A DNA stretch of 64,000 nt from contig CAVOYQ010000009.1 in the NCBI GenBank assembly GCA_963700705.1, forward strand, positions 279,886 to 343,885. The letters run 5' to 3'. The stretch comes from JAHEFT01 sp963700705. Lineage in GTDB: Bacteria; Pseudomonadota; Gammaproteobacteria; Xanthomonadales; SZUA-36. The position numbers and the translations under genes were made by a program. The notes under the pieces were generated by a model that saw only the letters and a list, made by a program, of their open reading frames with translations, ran no database searches and was not told the origin of the DNA. Positions 40,517-49,385 of this stretch are shown piece by piece (the first letter of the stretch is position 1; every line of letters starts with the position of its first letter).

Positions 40517-41344
40517 ATGGCAATTGTTAAGGCAAAACCAACATCGCCAGGACGCCGGGGTGTCGTTCAGGTCAAGCATGATCACCTGCACAAGGGTGCA
40601 CCATATCCTGGCTTGGTGGAAAAGCAATCCAAGAGCGGCGGTCGTAATAACGCCGGCAGGATTACCACGCGGCACAAGGGCGGTGGACACAAACAGCACT
40701 ATCGCGTCATTGATTTCAAGCGCGACAAGGATGGAATCGTTGGGCGGGTTGAACGCATTGAGTACGATCCCAACCGCACTGCGCATATCGCACTGGTGCT
40801 TTATGGTGATGGTGAAAGGCGTTACATCATTGCGCCAAAAGGCGTGCACGCAGGTGACGAAGTGATCAGCGGCCGCGAAGCTGCGATCAAGCCGGGAAAT
40901 TCCATGCCGTTGCGCAACATACCCATGGGTTCGGTTGTTCACTGCGTGGAAATGAAACCCGGTAAGGGTGCGCAGCTGGCACGCAGCGCCGGTGCCGCCG
41001 TTCAGTTGGTCGCGCGGGAAGGCCAGTACGCAACACTGCGACTGCGTTCCGGTGAAATGCGTAAAGTGCCGGCACGTTGTCGCGCCACGATTGGCGAAGT
41101 GTCCAACTCCGAGCACAATCTCGAGAAGCTGGGTAAAGCCGGTGCAACGAGATGGCGGGGAGTGCGCCCGACCGTCCGTGGTGTCGCGATGAACCCGGTT
41201 GACCATCCGCACGGTGGTGGTGAAGGGCGGACGTCCGGTGGACGTCACCCGGTTTCGCCCTGGGGTGTTCCGACCAAGGGATACAAGACCCGTAAAAACA
41301 AGACTTCGGACAAATTTATTGTTCGTAAGCGTTCAGGCAAATAA
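40517..41344 (+). CDS. rplB: 50S ribosomal protein L2
   Basis: 275 aa. SGGRNNAGRITTRHKGGGHK and the C-terminal MNPVDHPHGGGEGRT with the conserved His near the peptidyl transferase centre. ATG 40517 is 12 bp after rplW. Confidence 0.98.
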   Translation: MAIVKAKPTSPGRRGVVQVKHDHLHKGAPYPGLVEKQSKSGGRNNAGRITTRHKGGGHKQHYRVIDFKRDKDGIVGRVERIEYDPNRTAHIALVLYGDGERRYIIAPKGVHAGDEVISGREAAIKPGNSMPLRNIPMGSVVHCVEMKPGKGAQLARSAGAAVQLVAREGQYATLRLRSGEMRKVPARCRATIGEVSNSEHNLEKLGKAGATRWRGVRPTVRGVAMNPVDHPHGGGEGRTSGGRHPVSPWGVPTKGYKTRKNKTSDKFIVRKRSGK

Positions 41345-41355
41345 CAGGTACTGCT

Positions 41356-41628
41356 ATGCCACGTTCGATTAAGAAAGGCCCGTTCGTTGATCATCACCTG
41401 ATGAAAAAGGTGACCGAATCTGTAGCAACGAACAACAAGCGACCGATTAAAACCTGGTCACGCCGTTCCATGATCCTTCCGGACATGGTCGGTTTGACGA
41501 TTGCGGTCCATAACGGACGCCAGCACGTTCCGATCCTGATCAGTGATCAGATGATCGGTCACAAGCTGGGTGAATTCGCGGCAACCCGGACCTTCAGGGG
41601 TCATTCGGGTGATCGCAAAACGAAGTAG
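41356..41628 (+). CDS. rpsS: 30S ribosomal protein S19
   Basis: 90 aa, head protein contacting the A-site tRNA and S13. MPRSIKKGPFVDHHLMKKV, TWSRRSMILPDMVG and GEFAATRTFRGH are diagnostic. Confidence 0.98.
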   Translation: MPRSIKKGPFVDHHLMKKVTESVATNNKRPIKTWSRRSMILPDMVGLTIAVHNGRQHVPILISDQMIGHKLGEFAATRTFRGHSGDRKTK

Positions 41629-41636
41629 GTGTTGCC

Positions 41637-41984
41637 ATGCAATCGACTGCACGATTAAAAAACGCGCGTATTTCAGCGCAAAAAGTTCGCCTGGTAGCTG
41701 ACCAGGTTCGGGGACTGCCGGTTGACAAGGCCGAGCAACTCCTGACCTTCAGCAACAAGAAAGCAGCGCATATCGTGAAAAAAGTGTTGCTCTCTGCAGT
41801 TGCAAACGCCGAACACAACGAGGGCGCCGACATTGATGAGCTCAAAGTGAGCACGATCATGGTCGATGAAGGCCCCACGTTGAAGCGTGGACGGGCCCGG
41901 GCAAAGGGTCGTGGAACTCGAATTCTTAAACGGAATAGTCACATAACCGTGACCGTGGCCGACGAAAAAACGGGACAAGCATAA
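41637..41984 (+). CDS. rplV: 50S ribosomal protein L22
   Basis: 115 aa. NARISAQKVRLVADQVRGLPV and the beta-hairpin tip RGRARAKGRGTRILKRNSHI, which reaches into the exit tunnel (macrolide site). The stop overlaps the rpsC start (TAATG). Confidence 0.98.
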   Translation: MQSTARLKNARISAQKVRLVADQVRGLPVDKAEQLLTFSNKKAAHIVKKVLLSAVANAEHNEGADIDELKVSTIMVDEGPTLKRGRARAKGRGTRILKRNSHITVTVADEKTGQA

Positions 41985-42661
41985 TGGGTCAGAAAGTACA
42001 TCCGACAGGAATCCGCCTTGGAATATCCAAGGACTGGAATTCAACCTGGTTTGCTGAGAAAGGCGACTACGCCGAACAGCTGAACTCGGATTTGAAGGTT
42101 CGCAAATACCTGCAGAAGCGCCTTGCGCAGGCTGCAGTCAGCAGAATTCAGATCGAGCGGCCGGCCAAGTCAGCCAGGATCACGATTCATACGGCGCGCC
42201 CGGGAATCGTCATCGGCAAAAAAGGCGAGGACATCGAACGCCTGCGTCGCGATGTGACCCAGTTGATGGGTGTCCCGACGCATATAACCGTCCAGGAAAT
42301 CCGCAAGCCGGAACTCGATGCACAGTTGGTTGCCGAAGGCATTGCCCAGCAGCTTGAACGCCGCATCATGTTCAGGCGCGCAATGAAGCGCGCGGTTGGA
42401 AACGCCATGCGCCTCGGCGCCCTGGGTATCAAGGTTTGTGTTTCCGGTCGTCTCAATGGCGCCGATATCGCCCGTAGTGAGTGGTATCGCGAAGGGCAGG
42501 TTCCGCTGCACACTTTGCGGGCCGATGTCGACTACGGATTTGTCGAAGCTGGAACAACTTATGGTGTTCTGGGTGTAAAGGTCTGGATCTACAAAGGCGA
42601 AGTTTTTGACCTGTACGGTTCCGACAGTGAAAACAAGCGCAACCCGGCAGTTGCCAGCTAG
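41984..42661 (+). CDS. rpsC: 30S ribosomal protein S3
   Basis: 225 aa at the mRNA entry channel. MGQKVHPTGIRLGI start and the KH motif VIGKKGEDIERLRRDV; SEWYREGQVPLHTLRADVDYG is conserved. Confidence 0.98.
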   Translation: MGQKVHPTGIRLGISKDWNSTWFAEKGDYAEQLNSDLKVRKYLQKRLAQAAVSRIQIERPAKSARITIHTARPGIVIGKKGEDIERLRRDVTQLMGVPTHITVQEIRKPELDAQLVAEGIAQQLERRIMFRRAMKRAVGNAMRLGALGIKVCVSGRLNGADIARSEWYREGQVPLHTLRADVDYGFVEAGTTYGVLGVKVWIYKGEVFDLYGSDSENKRNPAVAS

Positions 42662-42672
42662 GAGATGAAGTA

Positions 42673-43086
42673 ATGCTGCAGCCCAAGCGAACTAAATTCA
42701 GAAAGCAGCAAAAAGGCCGTAACCGTGGCCTGGCGCAGGTTGGTAACCGCGTCAGTTTCGGCGAATTCGGTCTGAAGGCGACAACGCGCGGTTTCATTAC
42801 CGCCCGTCAGATCGAGTCGGCTCGCCGCGCAATTACGCGTTACGTGAAGCGTGGAGGAAAGCTGTGGATTCGTGTCTTCCCGGACAAGCCGGTTACAAAG
42901 AAACCGGTAGAAGTCCGCATGGGTAAAGGCAAGGGAAATGTTGAATATTGGGTGGCCCCGATTCAGCCCGGCCGTGTTTTGTACGAAATCCAGGGTGTGA
43001 GCGAAGAAGACGCCCGGAAAGCCTTCAGACTCGCGGCTGCAAAATTGTCGGTAGATACCACCTTTGTAAAGAGGTCTGTGCTGTGA
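42673..43086 (+). CDS. rplP: 50S ribosomal protein L16
   Basis: 137 aa binding the tRNA elbow. MLQPKRTKFRKQQKGRNRG start; the conserved arginine segment RAITRYVKRGGKLWIRVFPDKP is intact. The TGA overlaps the rpmC ATG. Confidence 0.98.
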   Translation: MLQPKRTKFRKQQKGRNRGLAQVGNRVSFGEFGLKATTRGFITARQIESARRAITRYVKRGGKLWIRVFPDKPVTKKPVEVRMGKGKGNVEYWVAPIQPGRVLYEIQGVSEEDARKAFRLAAAKLSVDTTFVKRSVL

Positions 43087-43289
43087 TGGACGCGCAAGAT
43101 TTGAGAGGAAAGAAAGAAGCTGAGCTCCGTGAAGAGCTGTCCAGCCTGTTGCGGGAGCAGTTCAACCTGAGGATGCAGCGTGGAATTGGCCAACTGGCCA
43201 CGCCACATGAAATACGGCGTGTCCGCAGGGATATCGCCCGCATCAAGACGGTGTTGAGCGAGAAAAACAAAGGTAGTGAAGCATCATGA
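43086..43289 (+). CDS. rpmC: 50S ribosomal protein L29
   Basis: 67 aa from ATG 43086, overlapping the L16 stop. A two-helix protein: MDAQDLRGKKEAELREELSS and QFNLRMQRGIGQLATPHEIR, beside L23 at the tunnel exit. The stop overlaps the rpsQ ATG by 4 bp. Confidence 0.97.
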   Translation: MDAQDLRGKKEAELREELSSLLREQFNLRMQRGIGQLATPHEIRRVRRDIARIKTVLSEKNKGSEAS

Positions 43290-43546
43290 GCACGACTGAA
43301 ACAGAAAAACGCACGAAAACAGGTCGCGTGACCAGCAACAAGGCTGACAAAACCGTGACCGTATTGCTGGAGCGCCAGGTCAAGCACCCGCTGTATGGCA
43401 AGTACATCAAGCGCTCAACGAAAGTTCACGCGCACGATGAAGACAACAGCTGTGGTGAAGGCGACCTGGTGAAGATTTCAGAATGCCGTCCTCTTTCAAA
43501 ACTGAAGAGCTGGCGGGTAGTGGAAATATTGGAGCGCGCCAAGTAA
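43286..43546 (+). CDS. rpsQ: 30S ribosomal protein S17
   Basis: 86 aa OB-fold protein. RTKTGRVTSNKADKTVTVLLER and HPLYGKYIKRSTK, KISECRPLSKLKSWRV conserved. Last gene of the S10 operon by E. coli convention. Confidence 0.97.
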   Translation: MSTTETEKRTKTGRVTSNKADKTVTVLLERQVKHPLYGKYIKRSTKVHAHDEDNSCGEGDLVKISECRPLSKLKSWRVVEILERAK

Positions 43547-43586
43547 GGCCTTGTGCCTGACAAGAGCGTAGCAGAGGACATCAACG

Positions 43587-43955
43587 ATGATTCAGATGCA
43601 AAGCATGCTTTCAGCCGCCGACAACAGCGGCGCGCGCCAGGTTCAGTGCATCAAAGTACTGGGCGGTTCGAAGCGCCGTTACGCACGAATCGGCGACGTG
43701 ATCAAAGTCACGGTCAAAGAGGCGATTCCGCGTGGCAAGGTCAAGAAAGGCGAAGTTTATAACGCGGTGGTTGTCCGGACACGTTCAGGCGTTCGCCGTG
43801 GCGACGGATCTTTGATCCGTTTCGATGGAAACGCGGCTGTCTTGCTTGATAACAAGCACGAGCCGATCGGTACCCGTATTTTTGGCCCCGTGACCCGTGA
43901 ATTGCGTACGGAGCGGTTTATGAAAATCGTCTCGCTGGCACCAGAAGTACTGTAG
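43587..43955 (+). CDS. rplN: 50S ribosomal protein L14
   Basis: 122 aa. MIQMQSMLSAADNSGARQVQCIKV start; GTRIFGPVTRELR end region. First gene of the spc group, 40 bp after rpsQ; no clear separate promoter was seen in the gap. Confidence 0.98.
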   Translation: MIQMQSMLSAADNSGARQVQCIKVLGGSKRRYARIGDVIKVTVKEAIPRGKVKKGEVYNAVVVRTRSGVRRGDGSLIRFDGNAAVLLDNKHEPIGTRIFGPVTRELRTERFMKIVSLAPEVL

Positions 43956-43972
43956 GCGGGGAGAGCATCAAG

Positions 43973-44290
43973 ATGAAAAGAATACATAAAGGTGACGAAG
44001 TCATCGTAACGACCGGCCGCAGCAAGGGCCAAAGAGGGCATGTACTCCGTGTCGTTGGCAGTGAAAAGCTGTTGGTCGAAAACGTAAACATGGTGAAAAA
44101 GCACCAGAAGCCCAACCCGTCGTTGAACCAGTCTGGCGGTATCGTGGAAAAGGAGTCTCCGATCCACGTGTCAAACGTCGCACTGTACAACCCGGGAACC
44201 GGAAAAGGCGACCGGGTGTCATTCAAGACGCTGGATGATGGCCGCAAGGTGCGTATTTTCAATTCCACCGGCGAAGCAGTGGATATTTAA
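43973..44290 (+). CDS. rplX: 50S ribosomal protein L24
   Basis: 105 aa assembly initiator with a KOW motif IHKGDEVIVTTGRSKGQRGHVLRV. GGIVEKESPIHVSNVAL is conserved. Confidence 0.97.
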   Translation: MKRIHKGDEVIVTTGRSKGQRGHVLRVVGSEKLLVENVNMVKKHQKPNPSLNQSGGIVEKESPIHVSNVALYNPGTGKGDRVSFKTLDDGRKVRIFNSTGEAVDI

Positions 44291-44300
44291 GGATCGGCAG

Positions 44301-44843
44301 ATGTCCAGATTACAGACATATTACAAAGAGACGGTGGTTCCAGAGCTGATTGAAAAATTCAGTTTCAAAAACGTTATGGAAGTGCCCAGGATCACCAAGA
44401 TCACCCTGAACATGGGTGTTGGCGAGGCTGTAGCTGACAAGAAGATCATGGATCGCGCGGTTGGCGACATGACGGCAATTGCCGGTCAGAAGCCTATCGT
44501 CAACCTTGCACGGAAGTCCGTGGCGAGTTTCAAAATTCGTGATGGCTGGCCGGTTGGCTGCAAAGTAACGCTGCGCCGCGAGCGGATGTACGAGTTTTTG
44601 GATCGTCTGGTGAATATTGCGATACCGCGTATCCGTGACTTCCGCGGGCTGAACCGCAAATCGTTCGACGGCCGTGGAAATTACAGCATGGGCGTGAAGG
44701 AGCAGATCATGTTCCCTGAGATCGATTACGACCAAATTGACGTGTTGCGTGGTCTGGATATCACGATTACAACCAATGCTAAAAACGATGAGGAAGCCCT
44801 GGCGTTATTGCAGGCGTTCAACTTCCCGTTCAGAGAGAAATAG
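44301..44843 (+). CDS. rplE: 50S ribosomal protein L5
   Basis: 180 aa, 5S rRNA-binding and contacting S13 across the subunit bridge. ATG 44301 (MSRLQTYYKETVVPELIEKF) was chosen over an upstream in-frame start inside rplX. GYSMGVKEQ-type sequence NYSMGVKEQIMFPEIDYD is present. Confidence 0.98.
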   Translation: MSRLQTYYKETVVPELIEKFSFKNVMEVPRITKITLNMGVGEAVADKKIMDRAVGDMTAIAGQKPIVNLARKSVASFKIRDGWPVGCKVTLRRERMYEFLDRLVNIAIPRIRDFRGLNRKSFDGRGNYSMGVKEQIMFPEIDYDQIDVLRGLDITITTNAKNDEEALALLQAFNFPFREK

Positions 44844-44857
44844 GCGAAGGAATCACG

Positions 44858-45163
44858 ATGGCAAAAGTATCAATGATCAATCGCGAGAAGCGTCGCGCTA
44901 AATTGGCGGCCAAGTACGCCAAGAAACGTGCTGAATTGAAAGCGATTATTACAAAACCGGATGTTAGTTTCGACGAGCAACAGGATGCGATGTTCCGTTT
45001 GCAGAAACTGCCCCGTGATTCGAGCCCCAGCCGCAAGCGGAATCGTTGCGCAATTTCCGGCCGCCCCCGTGGCTTCTACCGGAAGTTCGGACTGGGACGT
45101 AACAAATTACGCGAAGCCGCAATGCGCGGTGACGTGCCGGGCCTGCGTAAGGCCAGCTGGTAA
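44858..45163 (+). CDS. rpsN: 30S ribosomal protein S14 (zinc-free form)
   Basis: 101 aa, the long C-minus version. Only one cysteine remains, in NRCAISGRPRGFYRKFGLGRN. Residues for 16S rRNA head contact are normal. Confidence 0.97.
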   Translation: MAKVSMINREKRRAKLAAKYAKKRAELKAIITKPDVSFDEQQDAMFRLQKLPRDSSPSRKRNRCAISGRPRGFYRKFGLGRNKLREAAMRGDVPGLRKASW

Positions 45164-45177
45164 AGAGGAAGAATATC

Positions 45178-45573
45178 ATGAGCATGAGCGACCCGATTTC
45201 GGACATGCTGACGCGTATTCGCAACGCGCAGGCGGTGCAGAAAACGACAGTAAACATGCCCGCTTCAAAAGTGAAGGCGGGAATAGCCAAGGTCCTGAAG
45301 GACGAAGGCTATATCAGTGATTTTCGCGACGTCGAAGTCGATGGCAAACCTGTGCTTGAAATCACGCTCAGGTATATGCAGGGCAAGGGTGTCATTGAGA
45401 CGCTGAAGCGTGTCAGTCGCCCCGGTTTGCGCCAGTATCGCGCCAAGGACGAATTGCCGAAAATCCTGAACGGTCTGGGAATCGCCGTGGTGAGTACCTC
45501 ACAGGGCATCATGACCGATTCAGCGGCGCGCTCGGCAGGCCAGGGTGGTGAAATCCTGTGCATTGTAACGTGA
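45178..45573 (+). CDS. rpsH: 30S ribosomal protein S8
   Basis: 131 aa; in E. coli it represses the spc operon by binding its mRNA near rplE. MSMSDPISDMLTRIRNAQ start and VSTSQGIMTDSAARSAGQGGEILC end match the family. Confidence 0.98.
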   Translation: MSMSDPISDMLTRIRNAQAVQKTTVNMPASKVKAGIAKVLKDEGYISDFRDVEVDGKPVLEITLRYMQGKGVIETLKRVSRPGLRQYRAKDELPKILNGLGIAVVSTSQGIMTDSAARSAGQGGEILCIVT

Positions 45574-45595
45574 TGCAGAGGATTGGGAGAACGAC

Positions 45596-46127
45596 ATGTC
45601 ACGTATAGCTAAAAACCCGCTCGTGCTGCCTTCAGGCGTTGAAATCAACGTTGCGGCAGGGGGCCAGATTAATGTTAAAGGCCCGAAAGGGACCCTTGCG
45701 GTGCAAATGCATCCCAGTGTGAGACTGGAGCAGGAAGACAAAAATTATCTTGTAAAACCTGCAAACGATTCCGCCATTCCGATGGCCGGAACGTTCCGTG
45801 TCGCTGATCGGTAACATGGTTACCGGTGTTACGGATGGTTTCTCCAGGAAGCTCACGCTGGTGGGTGTTGGTTATCGCGCCCAGGTCCAGGGTGACACGC
45901 TTACCCTGGCGCTCGGGTATTCACATCCGATCGAGTATAAAGCGCCCAAGGGCGTCACCATCGAGGCTCCAAGCCAGACAGAGGTGATCGTCAGCGGGTG
46001 CGACAAGCAACGTGTTGGCCAGGTTGCTTCTGAAATCCGGGCATTCCGTCCGCCGGAACCCTATAAGGGCAAAGGTGTTAGATATTCGGACGAACGCGTG
46101 ATCCGGAAAGAAGCCAAGAAAGCTTAA
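45596..46127 (+). CDS. rplF: 50S ribosomal protein L6, frameshifted at codon 68
   Basis: Essential large-subunit protein near the GTPase centre. The first 68 codons run MSRIAKNPLVLPSGVEINV to MAGTFR and hit TAA after five foreign codons. The second part, SLIGNMVTGVTDGFSRKL to RKEAKKA, is one frame on. Dropping one base at about 45800 (CGT-G-TCG CTG) restores AGTFRSLIGNM, aligned with E. coli AGTARALLNSM. The corrected length is 176 aa (E. coli 177), and the span is 3n+1 nt. The gene must be functional in the cell, so error or recoding is implied. Confidence 0.93.
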
Positions 46128-46145
46128 GAGAACGAGGAAATACAG

Positions 46146-46502
46146 ATGGATATTAAAAAGGCAGCACGTTTGCGGCGGGCCAGAAAGGCCCGGGCGCATA
46201 TCCGCCGCCTCGGCCGGCCCAGACTGACGATTTTTCGCAGTGGCAAGCATATTTATGCCCAGGTTATCAGTGCGGAAAACGGAACCGTAATTGCATCTGC
46301 ATCAACGTTGCAGAAAGCCGTTTCCGAAGAGCTGAAAAGCACTTCCAACAAGGAAGCTGCGGCGGCGGTCGGTAAGGCTGTGGCTGAACGGGCCGTAGAG
46401 GCCGGCGTCAAGGAAGTTGCTTTTGACCGTTCCGGTTACAGGTATCACGGGCGGGTTAAGGAACTGGCGGATGCGGCACGAAAAGTCGGTCTGGATTTTT
46501 AA
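46146..46502 (+). CDS. rplR: 50S ribosomal protein L18
   Basis: 118 aa, 5S rRNA-binding. RPRLTIFRSGKHIYAQVI and DRSGYRYHGRVKELADAARK conserved. ATG 46146 follows rplF by 18 bp. Confidence 0.98.
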   Translation: MDIKKAARLRRARKARAHIRRLGRPRLTIFRSGKHIYAQVISAENGTVIASASTLQKAVSEELKSTSNKEAAAAVGKAVAERAVEAGVKEVAFDRSGYRYHGRVKELADAARKVGLDF

Positions 46503-46556
46503 CACGGCTCAATCGAATTCGGGACAGTATCTGGCCCGCAGAGACAGGTAAGAAAA

Positions 46557-47084
46557 ATGGCGAATATGGACAAAGACACTGGTGACGGCCTGCTTGAAAA
46601 GCTGGTAGCTGTCAATCGCGTGGCGAAAGTGGTCAAGGGCGGCCGGATTTTCGGCTTTACTGCCCTTAGCGTTGTCGGCGATGGGAACGGCAAGATCGGT
46701 TTTGGTTATGGCAAAGCGCGGGAAGTACCCGTCGCGATCCAGAAATCAATGGAGAAAGCGCGCCGCAACATGGTGAAAATCTCTTTGCGGGATGGAACCC
46801 TGTGGCATGCAATCAAAAGTAGCCACGCGGGTTCGCGCATTTATATGCAACCGGCTTCGGAGGGTACCGGCGTTATCGCGGGCGGCGCCATGCGCGCTGT
46901 GCTGGAAACGGTCGGTGTACGCGACGTTCTGGCAAAAAGCGTAGGGTCCAACAACCCTCAAAACCTGGTCCGTGCAACCATAAAGGGACTGCAATCCGTG
47001 CAGAGCCCTGAGTCCGTGGCCATCAAGCGCGGCAAATCCGTTGATGAAATCATGGCTAACGTTGGTGGGGCGACCCTCGGGTAA
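46557..47084 (+). CDS. rpsE: 30S ribosomal protein S5
   Basis: 175 aa at the mRNA entry and decoding region. EKLVAVNRVAKVVKGGRIFGFTALSVVGDGNG and GYGKAREVPVAIQK are intact, as is the NPQNLVRATIKGL end. Confidence 0.98.
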   Translation: MANMDKDTGDGLLEKLVAVNRVAKVVKGGRIFGFTALSVVGDGNGKIGFGYGKAREVPVAIQKSMEKARRNMVKISLRDGTLWHAIKSSHAGSRIYMQPASEGTGVIAGGAMRAVLETVGVRDVLAKSVGSNNPQNLVRATIKGLQSVQSPESVAIKRGKSVDEIMANVGGATLG

Positions 47085-47090
47085 AGAACA

Positions 47091-47285
47091 ATGGCAAAAG
47101 CTAAAGCTAAACAGATAAAAGTAACGCTGGTCCGGTCTACGATCGGATTCCAGCCGAAGCACCGGGAATGCGCCCGCGGGCTGGGTCTGAAACGTATGCA
47201 CCAGACAGTTGTGCTGGAAGATACGCCGTCCGTCCGGGGAATGGTTAACCGGATTGAATACATGGTACGAGTGGAGAAAGCCTGA
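47091..47285 (+). CDS. rpmD: 50S ribosomal protein L30
   Basis: 64 aa. KQIKVTLVRSTIGFQPKHRE and GLKRMHQTVVLEDTPSVRGM match L30. It is separated from rplO by 123 bp holding an inverted repeat, unusual inside the spc operon. Confidence 0.97.
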   Translation: MAKAKAKQIKVTLVRSTIGFQPKHRECARGLGLKRMHQTVVLEDTPSVRGMVNRIEYMVRVEKA

Positions 47286-47315
47286 GGCCGGCAACGGCAG
47301 GGTGACTTTGCGAAC

Positions 47316-47388
47316 GGGGTCAGAGTAAAAATTCTCTGAGCCGCCTTTAACGAGTAGACATGGAGTCAGGAATTTTTACTCTGACCCC
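47316..47388. repeat. GGGGTCAGAGTAAAAATTC inverted repeat
   Basis: A 19-bp sequence at 47316-47334 is perfectly inverted at 47370-47388, with a 35-bp spacer. The same word commonly flanks Y1-transposase/RAYT-type loci in proteobacteria, as far as I recall. It interrupts the spc operon between rpmD and rplO; the arm ends in a T-rich run, so it could also attenuate transcription. Confidence 0.75.
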
Positions 47389-47408
47389 AATCTAGGGAAA
47401 GTACTGAC

Positions 47409-47840
47409 ATGAAACTGAATTCACTGAGCCCGGCAGAGGGCAGTAAAAAAGACCGCAAGCGCGTAGGCCGCGGTATTGGTTCCGGACTGGGCAAAACGGC
47501 CGGTCGTGGGCACAAAGGCCAGAAATCCCGCTCCGGTGGATTCCACAAAGTGGGATTCGAGGGCGGCCAGATGCCGCTGCAGCGTCGCTTGCCGAAGCGC
47601 GGGTTTGCTTCCCGCACGTCGCGTTACAACGCAGAAGTGCGCCTGTACCAGTTGGAAGTTATGACGGTCGACGTGATTGACCTGGAAGCGCTGAAGTCTG
47701 CAAAGATTGTCGGGCACGATGCCAAGAAAGTGAAAATCATCAACACCGGCGAGCTGACACGTGCAATTACCGTGAAAGGCCTTGGTGTTACCAAGGGCGC
47801 ACAGGCGGTAATTGAAGCTGCCGGAGGCAAGGTAGAGTAA
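47409..47840 (+). CDS. rplO: 50S ribosomal protein L15
   Basis: 143 aa. GSKKDRKRVGRGIGSGLGKTAGRGHKGQKSRSG and the GFEGGQMPLQRRLPKRGF loop are diagnostic. TAA overlaps the secY ATG by one base. Confidence 0.98.
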   Translation: MKLNSLSPAEGSKKDRKRVGRGIGSGLGKTAGRGHKGQKSRSGGFHKVGFEGGQMPLQRRLPKRGFASRTSRYNAEVRLYQLEVMTVDVIDLEALKSAKIVGHDAKKVKIINTGELTRAITVKGLGVTKGAQAVIEAAGGKVE

Positions 47841-49186
47841 TGTCACGTTCCCCGTCACAAATGGCGGAAACGCTGGGCGGACTGGGTCGTCTGACCGAGC
47901 TGCGACAGCGTTTGCTTTTCGTGGTCGTCGCGTTGATTATTTATCGCATTGGCACGTTCATCCCGGTTCCGGGCGTGAACCCGCAGGCACTGTTGCAGTT
48001 CATGAATTCGCAGCAGGGCACGATCGTGGACGTGTTCAACCTGTTTACCGGTGGCGCCCTGGAGCGCTTCTCATTGTTTGCGCTGGGCGTGATGCCCTAT
48101 ATTTCGGCGTCCATCATCATGCAGTTGATGAGCACGGCCATACCGCAGTTGGCGCAACTGAAAAAGGAAGGTTCATCGGGTCGTCAGAAAGATTACCCAG
48201 TACACTCGTAATTTCACGGTTATCCTGGCAGCTGTCCAGGCCGGTGGCGTGGCATTTGCGCTGCAAGGGCAGATCAACAGTAGTTCTTCAGCCCGGGTTC
48301 GGCTTCCTGTTTACGGCCATGGTGACGCTGACCGCAGGAACGATTTTCCTGATGTGGCTGGGTGAGCAAATTACCGAGCGCGGTGTGGGTAATGGTATTT
48401 CGCTGATCATCTTCGCCGGCATCGTGGCCGGTCTGCCCAGGGCGGTTGCCGGAACACTGGAACTGGTCAACACGGGGCAGTTAAGCATCCCGGCCATGTT
48501 GATCATCCTGGCGATCGTACTTGCGGTGATCTACTTCATTGTCCGCGTGGAACGTGGCCAAAGAAGAATTACGGTCAATTACGCGCAGCGCCAGGGGCGG
48601 GTTGCCTACCAGAACCAGTCGACTCACCTTCCGTTGAAGGTCAACATGTCGGGTGTTATTCCGGCTATTTTCGCTTCCAGTATCGTGATTTTCCCGTCCA
48701 CGCTGGCCACCTGGTTCAGCGGCTCGGAAGGGCTTGTCCTGGTTGACGGACGTTTCCGCGGCGCTGACGCCGGGTAACCTGGCCTACACGATTTTGTATT
48801 CCGGACTGATTATTTTCTTCTGTTTCTTTTATACCGCCATGGTTTTCAATTCCAAGGAAACGGCGGATAACCTGAAGAAATCCGGTGCCTTTATTCCGGG
48901 TATCCGTCCGGGTCGTCAGACCGCGAGTTACATAGATTTTGTACTCACGCGGTTGACCATGGTCGGGTCGCTCTACCTGGTCGCGGTTTGCCTGTTACCG
49001 GACGTGTTCAGGGTGCTGTGGTCGGTTCCGTTCTATTTTGGCGGAACCTCGGTGCTGATCGTCGTGGTCGTCATCATGGACTTCATTGCCCAGATCCAGG
49101 CGCACTTGATATCGCACCAATATGACAGCCTTATGAAAAAGGCGAATCTGAAATCCTACGGTCGTTCCGGAGTGGTACGGCGGTAG
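47840..49186 (+). CDS. secY: Preprotein translocase SecY, with three frameshifts
   Basis: Central channel of the Sec translocon, ten TM helices. Three overlapping pieces together cover the whole protein. Piece 1 ends at KKEGSSGRQK (stop 48211), piece 2 spans VVLQPGFGFLFTAM to ATWFSGSEG, and piece 3 runs SWLTDVSAALTPGN to NLKSYGRSGVVRR. Joins need one base skipped near 48190 (AAAG ATT), one near 48279-48282 and one near 48733. The corrected protein is about 447 aa (E. coli 443) and collinear throughout, including GEQITERGVGNGIS and the C-terminal tail. Being essential, it cannot be a true pseudogene unless another copy exists. Confidence 0.92.
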
Positions 49187-49262
49187 ATTTGTTTTATTCC
49201 GCATGAGCGGGTAATTACGGGTAGCCTCGACAGGGCCGGCCCGCTTGCTTGGGAGAAGAGAG

Positions 49263-49376
49263 ATGAAAGTGCAGGCTTCAGTTAAAAAGATCTGCAGAAA
49301 CTGCAAAATCGTCAGGCGCAAAGGCGTGCTGTTCGTTATTTGCACTGAGAAAAAGCACAAGCAGAGACAGGGCTGA
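49263..49376 (+). CDS. rpmJ: 50S ribosomal protein L36
   Basis: 37 aa zinc-binding form: MKVQASVKKICRNCKIVRRK then C-x4-H in CTEKKHKQRQG. GAAGAGAG precedes ATG 49263. It is one residue shorter than E. coli RpmJ. Confidence 0.95.
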   Translation: MKVQASVKKICRNCKIVRRKGVLFVICTEKKHKQRQG

Positions 49377-49385
49377 CACGATAGT

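Noticed and set aside
48244..48777. SecY pieces as separate small membrane proteins
   Set aside because: Sequence is collinear with one SecY, and the internal pieces lack proper starts.
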